Below are positions 23,572-36,341 of a DNA stretch of 64,000 nt, piece by piece. Position numbers and translations under genes: made by a program. This DNA comes from Lethocerus indicus (taxonomy: Eukaryota > Arthropoda > Insecta > Hemiptera > Belostomatidae): the NCBI GenBank assembly GCA_019843655.1, contig JACDQD010000010.1:2587637-2651636 (forward strand), given 5' to 3'. Positions within the stretch are counted from its first letter, which is position 1, and the number at the start of each line of letters is the position of its first letter. The notes beneath the pieces were generated by a model. The model ran no database searches and was not told the DNA's origin. It was given only the letters and a program-made list of their open reading frames with translations.

Positions 23572-26500
23572 CTGAAACAAAATACCAGAAAAAGAAAATA
23601 ATAGGTCATTAATAGTTAATATTAATGTACTCGTGAGAGTGTCCTAAATATAAGAATACACGCACTATCGGCGATGATGGCGACTAGCCTACACTAGTAA
23701 GAACTAAAATAAAATGCTCTAGACTATTTCATTAAACGCACTTTATACTATGTGTAATTTGTGTTTTTTGGTTGAATTTATGTGCCAAATTTCAAATAGT
23801 AGAATAACTTATTTTTAAATTAGGGCAGAATCCATCTGATATTGTCTTCTTGAAATACAATATAACAATTGAAGGATTAGCTCCTGACAGTGGACTTTCA
23901 GTCTAAAAAAATACGGTTCAACCCTGTTATTCATTTGGCCCTAGTTAAAAAGAATCAGTAAGACAGTCACTTTAAAACGGATAAGTAGAATAGAATCTCT
24001 GGACTGATTAAATCCGATTTGAACTTAACTATCCCAGTATGAATAGACTCGGATAACAAAGCTTAATTACCAAGGAAGTATCGCTTCTGCTCCCCCGAAA
24101 AGTGTCTCACTTTGGCGAGACATTTGTTGAGACAAATTTCCGAAACTCGGTTTAACTTAAGCCCTGCTAAGCCTTTTCTAGTGTTCCGAACGGACGAAGT
24201 CTCTATCTCCGAAGTTCCATCTTCCCCCCAGAGAGATCTGGAGCAATTAGCGACAATTATCACTGGAACATAATTTGTTTAATTCTATCTCTCGGACCAA
24301 GTTGAATAACCCGGCACCCAAAGTATAGCCAGAATGTCCTTTTCCCGCTTGAATTTCAGTCCGATAATTCTCAAATTAAAAGTTTGAAGCTACAGAGCTG
24401 CTTCTAAATTAAAGAAATTGAGCCTGTCGGCTTTAGTTCGTCATTTCGAATCTTTTTAAGGCTACTCCGTGACATTTGGCCTGTAAATTTATCTCTAGTC
24501 ATTTAGAAAGAATGAACCATTCTTATTTGAACATAAATTGTGTAATTCTGGGCAATGGCCTCTGTTTACTCCCCTTACAGCCTCTAGTGCTCACATCTGA
24601 TCATTTTAGCAGTGTGTTTAGTACACACATTTTTATGATGTAATGCCGGGTGAAATTAAACCTTTCCGGTGTAGGTAGACGACAGACCAACTATACTGAA
24701 GGAATGCAATGTCGCAGAAAAGAAAACGATCATTACTACTACTTTTGTAGAAAATTTTATTATTAGTATTTTAAAAAATGTAAGCTAACTGCGTCCCGGT
24801 ACTTACTTTATAATTTTTATTGTATGTAATAGCGGATATATACAATATATATGAATTTGTCTTGCTTCTGGGCTCGAAAATGTTTTTATTGTTTACGTCG
24901 GGCATTGGCAAATCGGTCCAGAAGGGACCCTATTCCCCTTGGGGGTAATCCCTTCCAGGTATCCAATCCCTTTATCCAATTTCGGCGGCCTAATTTTTCT
25001 ATATTCCTCCCCTCGCCCTTTTTCACGCCGCCAGACATACGTCGGCCTTTCCAATGGCCGATCCCTTCAAAGCCATTTTTCAACAACACGATTTATCCTG
25101 ACACCTATGCGAATACAAAGCGGCTGTAAGCTACACTCTTATATTTCGTAGATTGGGAGAAATATCTCAACCGTCTCGAATTTCCTACAAGGATCGGCAG
25201 GCGAAATTCTCAATTTACGCTGTATTATTAATGGAATGTCTGGAAAACCTCCCCTCAGATCTCAGCCGACAAATCCTCGGAGCTTAAAAATTATTTTTCA
25301 TCAAAAGAACATATTTTAATAATAACTTCTGAGGAATGTATTCATTGAAGTAAATTGGGGCTATAAATTCCTCAATATTTCCTCGGGTGACGACGGTGAG
25401 ACGGGGGGAGTCGCCAACTGGTGAATATTTATTATAACTGTTGCCGAAATGGAACTAAGTGTGCCCCCCTCGCCATCCATTTTAATTAGGCTTCGCCATA
25501 CCAATTCTCAGAAATTCCGTAATAATCTCCCGGGCCAGGGATAGGGGGTGGACCGCGCGGGGGTTATGAAATACTTTAATTGGAAAAGAGAAGCGATAAA
25601 GTGTAGAAAGTGTCCCCTCCGACCAAAAGTATTAGGGGCCCCTCGCCTGTACTTTTCCCCCACTCGCCTTTTCACTCCTCTCAATCGGCCCCCCTCAATA
25701 CGTAGTCACTCGAAAAATTATATCCGAGTTTGATTTAAATCGAATTTTCAATCGCACAACGGGCGGCCTAATTTCTCCATTTAAGAAATGGTAAAAAGAC
25801 GGGTTGAAAATTTCGAAAACAGCCTACAATATTCACGGAGAAAATTTCAGGAGTTAAAAAAAATGTCCGGTATTAATTAAACCCGTACACTGTCTGTCGG
25901 CTCTAGATTAGTTTTTGTTTCCTTTTTCAACTGGAAGCCGTATAACGAAATTGACAGGGTAATACTGAAACTCGGTCCACCGCTGGAGCGGAACACCGAT
26001 AGAATTTAATTAATTAAAAATATCCTGCAGTTTTTTAGTTCACTATAAAAAAAAACTGTCGGAATCGGGTCGAAACCCGAATTTTTTTTGTGCTCTGGCA
26101 GAAAACTGAAAATGTTCCAAGAGCACCATACGCCAATCATTTCGCGCTTCGCTTTATATTAATGAGTTAAGATAAATATTTCCATAATTCAGCTTAATTT
26201 CTTTACACTTTCATCTAATAAGAGACTATAATTTTTCATCACACTTCATTAATTACGTTAATATACAATTTCTTTTAGAAAAAAGCGCAAGATGATTATT
26301 ATTATCTATGGTAATGCTTTATGTAGTGTGTATTAGGGCCCTAGTAATTGTTTTAATTTATTTAAAATTCTAAAGTTTTATTAATAATTATAGTTATTAA
26401 TTCTCTTGTCCCGGGGATATTTTTCTTACACTTTTTCACGTATTTATTGTTGTTTATTGAACTCTTTTTTTTTAAAGTGTACACGGCGATAGTGCTCTAT

Positions 26501-27988
26501 CTTCGGCGGCCGGTTTAAAATGTAGTTTTACAGTTCGCCGGCATAAGCTCTATTTACATTTGGGTTCGGTTGGGGGCTTTGGGCGATAATCTCTGAGAAC
26601 GTGACACAAATAAGGGTGGGCACTAATCCCCGGCGGCGCTCTGGGCGGGGGCAATTAGGCCACGCCCCTGGCTCACCCGCTAACCGTTTTAAATCGTGCC
26701 GGACACTTCATTTTATAACGCGACGCACATACAGTTACCCTCTCACCTCTGTCCTACCCTGCAATACCTAAACTGCAAATAGCAGTTATTTCAAGTAAAA
26801 ATTTAATTCACGTATTTAGCATAAACAGTCTTTTAAGCCCTACTAGGCCTATGCGCGGATTATTAAATCCATTCTTTTCATATATTACATTTCATTGAAT
26901 CATGCTACTAAGTTGCTAACTAGCATAAGTATGGTGAATTCCTTCCTTTATTCTGTTCTAAAAGAACGGAACGCCAGGTTTCGTGTGAGGTTTTCTGTCC
27001 CCGTTTGGTAGTACAAAAATCACAATAATGAAAGTATAGGAATTTAGAATTTGATTAGCTTAAGGCAGTTTGTTTATAAACCTTCTTTGGAAGTTGATTT
27101 ATCGTTTCTTAGACATTTCATAATTGCCTTGTAAAACGTAAAAAGATTACGGCGTTTCAACACTGAACACCCCAGTAATTTGGCTCAGTAAAGCGTCGGT
27201 TAGAAGACGATTTAAGGATGATAGATGAAACAACCGGCCATTAAGCTTCCGTAGTAGTTTGGAACATCGTTATTCCCACTCGCGTATGTACTCCTAATCT
27301 GCTGAAGAAACCTAGCTTGGTATTATCCAAACTTGATAATGGAGAAATTCGCTTGAGTAACGATATTTGAAACTCTTGTAGACTCCCAAATGAATATCGT
27401 AAACTAAGACTAATACCTCACTAAGTTACAGCGTTACTACTTCCTTTAAACGGTACTTCGATTTAGATGTTACATAAATCGCGATATTTAACGTTAGTAA
27501 TTATTTTTACACTGAATACCTACGTATCTGTTTGTATTGAAAAAGTAAGAACCACGTAACCAAGGCATAGTTTTAGATTAAAGAATGGTAGATATATTTG
27601 GTAATTACATTATTGCCCTTAGCGATACTGTATCTGCATATTGTATACATTATACAGATATATTTATTAGCTTAATACTGAAATTATTATTACTATAAAG
27701 GCACGCTCGTATAGTTCACTCTTTTAATGGTAATATTAGCACAAGTTTTATTAATGGAAATGTACAATGATTATTATTCATAAATCAAATTGTTAAATTT
27801 CGGTGTATCATAAATAGCTTACGTGCATATGTTTTCTTCTTTCATATTTAATTTTATATGTTCTCAATGATACACAATTATTTCATACTACCAATGGGGT
27901 TTTTGTGGGATGTGATGTTTCGATGTAGAGAGTTCTGAATATTTTTATTGCATTCGTTAACGGGTGTTATTAATTTCGGTCTACTTAC
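23572..27988 (-). other. 4.4-kb intron
   Basis: Bounded by GTAAGT (ACC|GTAAGT at 27989) and TTTGTTTCAG on the minus strand. It has mixed composition with GC-rich patches at 24.9-25.7 and 26.5-26.7 kb. A small hairpin, TCGGGT-CGAA-ACCCGA followed by a T tract, lies near 26066-26090. No exon or RNA gene was supported. Confidence 0.6.
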
Positions 27989-28084
27989 GGTTTCAAGAAT
28001 GAAGAGATAGAGGGAATGGGCCAAGTCAATAATGATGGCGGCGACCACCGTCATTATCCAGGGTATTAGGAAGGCTCTCTTATC
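27989..28084 (-). CDS. tetraspan DUF4728-like membrane protein, exon for third helix
   Basis: Exactly 32 codons in phase 0, with acceptor TTCCGCAG and donor ACC|GTAAGT. It starts DKRAFLIPWIM and continues as a strongly hydrophobic helix with an internal acid (AAIIIDLAH, Asp 90), then SLYLFILET. The basic DKR just before the helix suits the short cytosolic loop between helices 2 and 3. The R-x-F-L-(I/V)-P-W sequence is the strongest family-like signature, recalling DUF4728 and LAPTM proteins. Confidence 0.85.
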
Positions 28085-28743
28085 CTGCGGAACAACAAAC
28101 ATAAATTTAAATTACTTCCCAGTTTTAAAATTTTCTCCGCTAAAATACTATTTTATAAGTCGACAGTGGAAAATTGAGATTCCTCGAAATATAATACTAT
28201 CTGTCTACAAACCCGAGACAAAGAGGAACTTCGGCTTATGTTTCTTCTCAAGAAACCCCCTCTTAATAAACTTCTATTTCGGGGTAAAAAAAATTCTAAT
28301 GAGCTTTGTAATTAGCATTTGGTGGATGGTAAGGCCAGAATTTCTTTTGTCTTTAAACACAAGTTTTTACATAAATAAATTTTTCTCACTAATTATGAAT
28401 TCTATTCTTTTATGTGGTAACTAGTTGGTCTACGCAGCTTCGCTAGGATGGTCCAACTTTTTGGATGGTTTTTAAGAATGCTTGGGTTTTTTCCGTTTTC
28501 GACGTGTAATTGAACTGGAGAAAGATTCATTAACTTTCTGTTTTACGAAGACTTATTTGGCACATGCGGATGCCTTATCCCATTGCGACGAAAGTATGTG
28601 TACGGTTTCTTCTTAACGGTGACAGATACGTTTGCCAAGGTTGAACAAACGGTGTGGATTTGTTTCAGGGAAGAATTGTTATTCGTACTGCACGGTTATA
28701 ATATAATAACTGGCATAAATTAAAAATAAAATGATAACTTTAC
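28085..28743 (-). other. 659-base intron
   Basis: GTAAAG donor and TTCCGCAG acceptor on the minus strand. It is AT-rich. Nothing else was recognised. Confidence 0.65.
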
Positions 28744-28829
28744 CTTGTAAAGACCATAGACCAGTGTCAGAGAAGCGGGTATCCCCAAGGACCCACAGAC
28801 GAGGACTACAATGTTGAATACCATCGTTA
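28744..28829 (-). CDS. tetraspan DUF4728-like membrane protein, exon for second helix
   Basis: The acceptor TTGTTTTCAG is followed by TA, which completes an Ile codon with the A left by the exon at 35144. Then come 28 codons ending AAG|GTAAAG in phase 0. The product TMVFNIVVLVCGSLGIPASL and then TLVYGLYK is a membrane helix ending in a Y-G-x-Y-K boundary before the next exon's DKR. It is translated in the frame that keeps all neighbouring exons open. Confidence 0.83.
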
Positions 28830-31800
28830 CTGAAAACAAAAGAGTGATAGGTTGGATGAGACCAAACGTTTAGCAACATTTAAAATGCACAATAACCAAT
28901 ATAGTATACAATAATAACGCCTCTATGTTACTTCATCTACCTTGTGCTATTTCAAGCATCGAGCATTATGGACAAAAGTTTGTTTTCCTAAATTTCCATC
29001 ATCCGCCTTCCTAATCGTTTCTATATCCTGTATTTTATTTCCACAATTTTATGGCATTCATCCAGATTTGGAAAACTAGCCTCCGCTACAAAATCTTTAT
29101 TATTCATATTCGCTTGTCAGTGTCTTACTAACTATTGAACATTTGAATATTCTTCAGCATTGAAGAATTTTTCAGAAGAATGTTACACTGTCGGTGCTTG
29201 ATTTGGCAGAACCTATCTCGGTTGTCAGAAACAGTCTGTCCATCTAGATTCAAATTAACCCCCGAGGATGTGCTCGTCTATAGGAATAGTCCGATGTAAA
29301 GCGGAGATTTTGAAGAGGGCTCCGACCAGCCGGAAAACAATTCTCGTTGTTGACAACTTTCTCCCCCCCCTCTCTCTCTCTCTCTTGTGAATGTTGGCAG
29401 CGTTTCCCTTCGTCAAGGTTTAGTCCGGAGCGCGGGGGCGGGCAGGTAGGCCTTTGTCTGGTTTTGACACGGCGACAAGGAACAAGGGGGGTCCGAGCCT
29501 CCACGAATTTCTGGCTTTCACCGGGATGAGGGAGCGAAGAAGAAGGAAACGTTGGCTGGGAGGGGGTGTACCGTGAAAAACCCGGTCTCTCGAACAATAC
29601 CGGGCCCCAATCGGAAATAGACTTCTAATTTTCCGGCCGTCGGCGCCCTCCCGGAATGGATTTTTGTTCCGGACGACAAGGAAAAGTAAAAAGCCGGGAA
29701 GAAAATACGCGGGGAAAGTTCTCTTTTTTTCCCCCACCCGCCTCCCACCGCGTCCGGGAGATTGGAAGTGTTGGGAACAAGGTTGGGGGACACTTTAATC
29801 ACAAAACTCGATTCGGAAACCGATACAATTAATATACCGAACAATACCTCCGAGCAGTGTTACAACTTTGCGGTCGTTCGCTTCGGTAAAGCTTGACGGG
29901 TCTTGCTTTTGTTCTGAGACATTTCATCCTTCATTTATAGACATTTCCACAATTGACAAGCCTACAATTTCCTCTCGTTTTCATCGAGCCATATTGTTTC
30001 TTATTATTTCCATAAATACTAGGTTTTAAACGATATATAAAACTTGGATGATATTGAAAATCAACTTTCGCAACAAAACCTTTCTTCTATCCTTCGGCGG
30101 GCAGTCCGTTAATTAAAAAAATAACAAGATTATTACTGAACAGTGTAGCAAAGTTATATATTATTTAATCGTTATCATTCCGTAGATACTGTTATTACTA
30201 GACACGTTCCCTCGATGAAACGATATTCCGGGCCCTATTGAACCCTCCAACAGACACCTTAAGTTACTACAACGTTATTGGTGTAGGATATTCAGGTTTG
30301 ACAATATCGGCCGGCGAAGGGGACGAGTCCGTATCGAGGTGATAGAGTGTGCCTCGCGGCAGTGCTGCATACACGCTCCGTAATTGTCGGGGAGTTTAAT
30401 AGTAAACGATGCCGGTTTATAATAGGAGGTGTTCGAGGCCGGCTGTAGGTTCATTATCCTTTGAAACGGCGGCGACGTCACGTCGAGGTCTCAGAAGTCA
30501 AACAAGAATTCGATTCGCCGACTTCAAATGGGGCCGGAGCTTTGTCTCTTTCGGCGGGGTTGACAACACGGAGCCGGGCAAAATTACACAGGGCGAGTAG
30601 GAATAGCCTCCCTTAAAGGACACCAAAGGTTGGCGCAGTCACCAACGTACCCCAACATCCAGACAGTTTCCTCTCTTGTCTTATATAACGCCCTCAATTC
30701 GGTGTCGACAACATTAAATTAATACTATTATTAAGATGCGTTTAATACAATAATATAGGAAAACAGGGAAGAAAACTTTGAAGTGCGTATTACCAAAAGT
30801 TTCTTTCCTGGACAATGAGTTACTAGTGAGCTTGATAATGACTCAATCTCTCGCTTTACGTTAGGTAGTTTCATATTCTCGTCAAGACTCGTCTCAGACT
30901 TTCCTTGCCCGCTTTTACTTTATGGGGCGGCGCGTTGTTTAATTTCCGAACAAAGAACTTTCCACGGAGGTATTAACAACCCGAGCGAAGTGCTGGCTGT
31001 GTACACGCCGTTTGAACAACCGGAGCGGAAAACTGCGCGAGCGTGAGTAACAAGCGGCTCGGGCCCTGCGGGTTTGTCGCGGCCAGAAACCTTTTAAAAG
31101 TGAATAATCTCCTCGCCGTTCCCCCTCAAACAGGTCTTGGGGCTGTTTCTTTCCGCCGGCGCCTTAAGGGGATTAAGTATAAAGAGGAGCCGTAAATATC
31201 CGGCGGTGCACGGCGGCGCGCATCCCGGGCATAAAACCGGCCGCGTTTTCGCCGCTAAGAAAATTTCATTCTCCCGAAATTTAAAGCGGGACGTATATGC
31301 CACATTTTCCTTTAATGGCCGTCACTTTATTTTCCCATCGAACGGATGTTTTATGCGTTCATATTCCCCCCCCACCGGATGTCCGTTTCCGCAAATGTTC
31401 AAAGGCGCGTATTTCAGAGGCCGGGTTATTAATTCGGCCGTAAATTTCGAACATCGGAAAAAACGAATATTTGTTCGAGCGGCTTTTCCAATAAGAGAAG
31501 ACAGTTCGCCAGTCGTCATTTTTCACTTTCGATTAAACTGGGTGTTACCACAACATTTTGGCTTCGATATTGGATTGCGGTTCCGGAATATTTGAAATAA
31601 TTATTGGTCACTTTGAATATAAATTCAAAGGTACATTCGGAGGTTCGGTCTTAGTTAGAACTGTGAAAGCAATAACTCGGCATGTGATCTTCCGTTGTTT
31701 ATTACTATTATTACATATTCACGTTCCACTCGTCTAACGTAATGAGAATCTGGATTAAAACCATCGCAGTCCCTTTTGCTAGGTGCTTTCCTCCCGGCAA

Positions 31801-31900
31801 GAGAAAGGGTTTAATAATTTTGTTCGGGCTAAATCGGGAACGGAGCGGGCTTGAGAAAGAAGGCCGGTATTCGGGGCTACGGAATAGGAAGTGCATACTG

Positions 31901-31916
31901 CATCCCGTACGGGATG
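31901..31916. other. perfect 16-base palindrome
   Basis: CATCCCGTACGGGATG is its own reverse complement. It could be a site for a dimeric DNA-binding protein. No other copy was noticed. Confidence 0.8.
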
Positions 31917-33742
31917 TTTAATTTTAAACATAAAAGATTGGAGAACAAAAAAATGTGAGGGTGGAAAGGCTCTGGATATTAGAAGCGAATGCATATGTAT
32001 GCCAGACTGGTTAACCGGGCCAACCGTGAGCTTAACCCCTTAGCAAACTTAAACTCTCAGGCAATATCCGCGGCAGTGAAAATGTTTAACTTAATAATTC
32101 TGGTCAGACTTATTGTAATGATAATTTTGTGAGTAAATTTCGTAATTTTGGTCGAATTAGTTTAAGAATCGTACTGGATAATCATTCGTACCATTTTATC
32201 ATTTGATTTTTCACATATTACTTACATGCGGAATGGTGAGAAAATTGCAGATGGAGCCTTCTTAATAGTAGTTTGAATTATTTGTTATCGTGGTATAATA
32301 ACATCCCTTTTTTCACTTTATTACTTCATGCTAGTTTTATTAAAATTGGCCCTAAAACAATGATATTTTTTTAGGTATTATAATTATCCTATTCATTGTT
32401 ATTTCGAGGTTTCAGCTTCCGTACCAGGTGTCGTTTAGTGCAATATGTCAGTGCGTAATTATTGTGTACGTGAAGATTATATAAAACTGGAGTGTGGTCG
32501 CTAGGCGCCCCTTTTGTGACCGCTGCTGGGTGTAGATACAGCACATTTCGACCGTACTTTATCCAGTCGGAGCCAACTCGTTATCTTTCTCTGCTAGGCC
32601 AGGTGATAAGCAAATGTCCTCTTCGTAAGTCCTAATATATTCGGATAAATCGGTGCGCTTAGGGATTGGAAACTGAATTTTTCGCTCGAATCAAAAGATA
32701 ACGTGTGTGCCGGTGGGTGGCGGTGGCCGATGGCCACCTTCTGATACGAGAGGCCGTGAAAGGAGCAAGGCACGTCCGATCATAGTTTTCTATTGGTTTC
32801 AAAGGGGCCCCTTGCCCTTTAGAAAAGCGGGGGCTTCACCGTAAAAGGGCCCTTTCGGTATGAGCCGCCATTGGGCACTAGGCCACAACAATAATAATAA
32901 AAGCGCGGCCTTTTATGAACCCCAGTGGCCCAAACTTGAAATCGGTGCCCCATTCATAGCCGGCAAAACTTGGAACCCTTTTTTCATCCCACGCGTTTTT
33001 TCGTACGACCCGAAATCCATGCCTCTTCAACTAGTTTCTCTCTTTCAAAACTTCGACTATACAGATAGAATACAGCATAATTTCAGTTTATAAGCATGTA
33101 TTGTATACAGTATGATAGTATGATTCAAATATTGCGGAAGCAAGTGAAAATATTTCTTTCAATACTACCTGGCGACTGGTTCTTTAGCTTCAAATTCTGA
33201 AGTAATTTCTCCGCTTCATCGTGGGCTCATTCTTACAAGTTTCTTCCCGCGAATCTTCACAAGGGGAAACGTTTCCTCGATACAAACAGAATGTAGAAAA
33301 TTAATTATATTTAAGTTATTTCTACAAGGTGCCGCGGGTGTATTTTGAACACCGGGGGTCAACATTCTAGTAAGTAAAATATGGCAATTGCAGTGTAAAT
33401 TAAATATTTACTTGACATCTACTAAAGCCGTTCTCTCGCACTCCGTAGCGCTCTTGAATTTATTAAGGGCATCTGTTGAGAAGCTGAAAAACAATCCAGT
33501 ATATCGCGGGCCATCGTGTTATTTCCCTCTCGGAAAACTGGAAATATCGCAGCGCGGTACTGTTGAGAAGAAGGGGGCGTATTTACTCGGTCCGCAGGGT
33601 GTCGGGCAGGATTTTAGAGCAATGGACCGCCCCGAGAAGACAGTTATCCGGGGAGGATTAGTACGTCGAAAATATATATATAAATTCTGTCGTTGTATCT
33701 CCTAGGTTTTTATATTTTGATATTTTCCCGAGTTCTTGGCAC

Positions 33743-33771
33743 GGGAGGGGAGGAGGGGGGATGGGGAGGGG
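33743..33771 (+). other. G-quadruplex-prone G-rich run
   Basis: Successive G runs (GGGAGGGGAGGAGGGGGG and then GGGGAGGGG) give four or more tracts of at least three G with short loops. It lies in the 6.3-kb intron, on the strand opposite the gene. Confidence 0.6.
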
Positions 33772-35143
33772 TGTTTTTTGCGTCTCCATTCTCTTCTAAT
33801 ATCGGCTTGTGAAAAACGTAGGGAGGCGTGAACAGAAGAAAAGAATCACACCGGATACGTTCCCAGTTTTCCTTTGTTTTAAACATTTTTTGTCGGAATG
33901 AAGTGACCTTCAGGAGTAATTATCCTGTAGAAATATGGTCTTTGATATCGGGAAATTAAAAACAAACCCCGAGGAGAGGAAAAGGAATTGTGGGTTGTCT
34001 CGACGGAATGAATGAAAATAAAATTAAAAATAAAATCTCGTTTAGTACAGGTTCTTATAATATTCTTCAGCATCGCAAGGTATCGTGCGGAATGGAATAT
34101 TTTTTTTAAATTATTTATTTTGTTTAGGTTATTATGGATTCAGGTTAACACCCTGATTGTTTATTGTCCTGTGATTTTGAAACGCCTCTTCAATAATTTT
34201 TTCCTAAAACCTGCTCTCATTTTTTACTGCCGTTCTTGTATCTCCTGCTATTTGGTGTATAATTTCGAATAACCGTTTCTGCGTAATAATTTTGGTTGAA
34301 TATTTTTTGTTTACCGTCGGATAAAAGTTCAATGCCTCCGAACTTATTTCTTGAGGAAATGTGTCCGAACTCGGTGTGGCCGGCGGTCAAATGGTAGACA
34401 GGGAAAATCCTGAAATTTGTTAGAGTAAGGACACGGTGGCGGTGGGTGGGGGGTTGCAGGGGGGGATTACCGTGTAAGCCCTACCCCCGGGCCATGATTA
34501 ATTCTTACCCCGGGGTCCCTAAAAACCCCACCCTCCCTTCTATTTGTTATCCGCAAATCTTCTTGCTCGCCTCGCTCCTTCCCCGCTCGCTCACTCCCTC
34601 ACTCGCTCGCCCCTTTCTCCCTCAAATCCAGCGCCGCCGCCGACGCCCGGATTAACCCGATTACGCCGGACGATGTGACAAATATCCCTTTGTTGGTGGG
34701 GAGAGGGGGATGGGAAGGACCTTCCCTTGTCGCCGGCAACATGTTTCCATTCCTCCCCTCCTTCTGTCTGTCCTTCACTTACGGGTGTGTGCCCGTAGGT
34801 TCGTTCAGAAGCCCCCCCCCACGTCCCCTCTCCACGATGCCATTAGCACGTCGGAAAATGTCCGCCTTGACGGATTTAATATACTTCCGGTATAATGCTA
34901 TACGGGAATAAATTCTCCCCACTCTACGAGAAAGGTTAAAACACTTCAAGTTACACTAGCTGTTTATGAGATATTATTACAGTTATTTGAGGTTTAGTTC
35001 AAACGATCGTAGTATAATTTGTACTTCCCTTTAATATACGCACAGACAATCGTTGTCTGGAACTGAAAGGACGGATAAGGTTCCAAATATATTTAAAAAA
35101 TGTAGGGTATATAGAGAAAAATTTAATAAGAAAAATATCTTAC

Positions 35144-35267
35144 TTGGGGAAATAGTATCTGGCTCGATGAAGCTGGTGCTTTGTGGAGTTGTAGCATTTC
35201 CCGACCAGTAGAGCCTTTCCTCGTGCATGAAGTTCGCCATCATGCAAACGGTCACCCCGAAATACAC
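35144..35267 (-). CDS. tetraspan DUF4728-like membrane protein, first secure exon
   Basis: 41 codons plus one base, bounded by CACTTTCAG and CCAA|GTAAGA. It begins VYFGVTVCMMANFM, the end of a hydrophobic segment that should be helix 1. It continues as a polar loop with a sequon at N24-A-T26 of the in-window product and an acidic end (FIEPDTISP). The loop lies between helices 1 and 2, so N-glycosylation there implies it is luminal or extracellular, with both termini cytosolic. It enters in phase 0, so at least one upstream exon supplies the start codon and the beginning of helix 1. That exon is not certain in this window. Confidence 0.78.
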
Positions 35268-36220
35268 CTGAAAGTGAATGTACAGGAATGATATGACACG
35301 TATACACAGTGTTCTTTACTAATAATGATAACAATGATTAGTAAACACCTCTCAGGGGCGACGTGCCATTGTTTCCGTCGTAAAGCAACGGGTCACGCGG
35401 TATATAAAATCGCCTGCCTGGAGTTACAGGCTCAAGTTCAGCGAAGAATGTACAGCAGAGACCCAATCTGAGGAAAATATTCGCAGAAAATTGGCCTTAT
35501 CCTAAAATGGCAACTGCAGGGGCGGCTCTCTAAGGCCGGTGTGAGACAACGTGTTCAGGCTCAGACAACGCGCATGAAGTTTTACGAGTCGGGCGGGTTA
35601 CCCGCGGCATAAAATTCGGAGTAAACGTTAGCTCAAGCACGCTGGAGAAAACTTCGTGAACGAGAAGATGGGAGAAAACGTCCTTGTAAAACTTTAGCGC
35701 CCCTTTTGTAGGAAAAAATGCGCTCGTCAAATCCGTTTGTAAACCTCTGACATTTTCAACAGTGAAAAATACTCACTTAACAGCTCGTACATTTATAATT
35801 AACGGAGAAACATAAATCATAGAAATGATGGACTGTTTTGGAAATACTTTATAGGCATTTGTTATATAGTATTCTTACTGTTGAAAATGAGACTCAGGAA
35901 ATCGCTTAATTTTCTATTATGATTTTTTTCTAACTAAAAATTTGGAATTTTGTATATAAATTATATGTATGTATGCCGTATATCCGTCTGTACCTGTTGG
36001 CCGCATGTATAACGAAGAGATTTGTTTGAATGTGAGGACCCATTGAACAATCATCGAATGAAATCAGAAACAGGGTGCATAATATTAATTCTTATAACTA
36101 ATTGGCATGCAATTAAATGTTTATGGATATAATGAAGTATTTCATTCGTATTTTATTGCACAAAAATTTTGAATAATAAAATAATTCAACGGAAACCATC
36201 ATTTTCAATTTCGCAGTATT

Positions 36221-36341
36221 AAAATAGGCGTTCCGTGTGTTAAGGGGTAGTATAACTTGAAAACGGAAGGCGTTTGGCGTATTGAGGGATAGTATACTTG
36301 AAAATAGGAGAGGTTCGGTGTATTGATGGATAGTTGTAACC
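36221..36341. repeat. three-unit minisatellite of about 41 bases
   Basis: Three head-to-tail diverged units start at 36221, 36260 and 36301. Each begins AAAA(T/C)(A/G)G and contains a TATTGAGGGATAGT-like word. Alignment is by eye. Confidence 0.75.

Larger units (their letters stand above)
28830..35143 (-). other. 6.3-kb intron
   Basis: GTAAGA donor and TTGTTTTCAG acceptor on the minus strand. It includes GC-rich patches at 29.4-29.8, 30.3-31.5 and 34.4-34.9 kb, G-rich runs, and a perfect 16-base palindrome at 31901-31916. Frames of up to about 150 codons at 31.1-31.6 kb have no family resemblance and are not supported by splice sites. Confidence 0.55.

Noticed and set aside
31137..31595. 152-codon plus-strand frame in a GC-rich patch
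   Set aside because: No domain and no splice or promoter support. It lies inside an intron of the minus-strand gene. GC-rich patches lower stop frequency.
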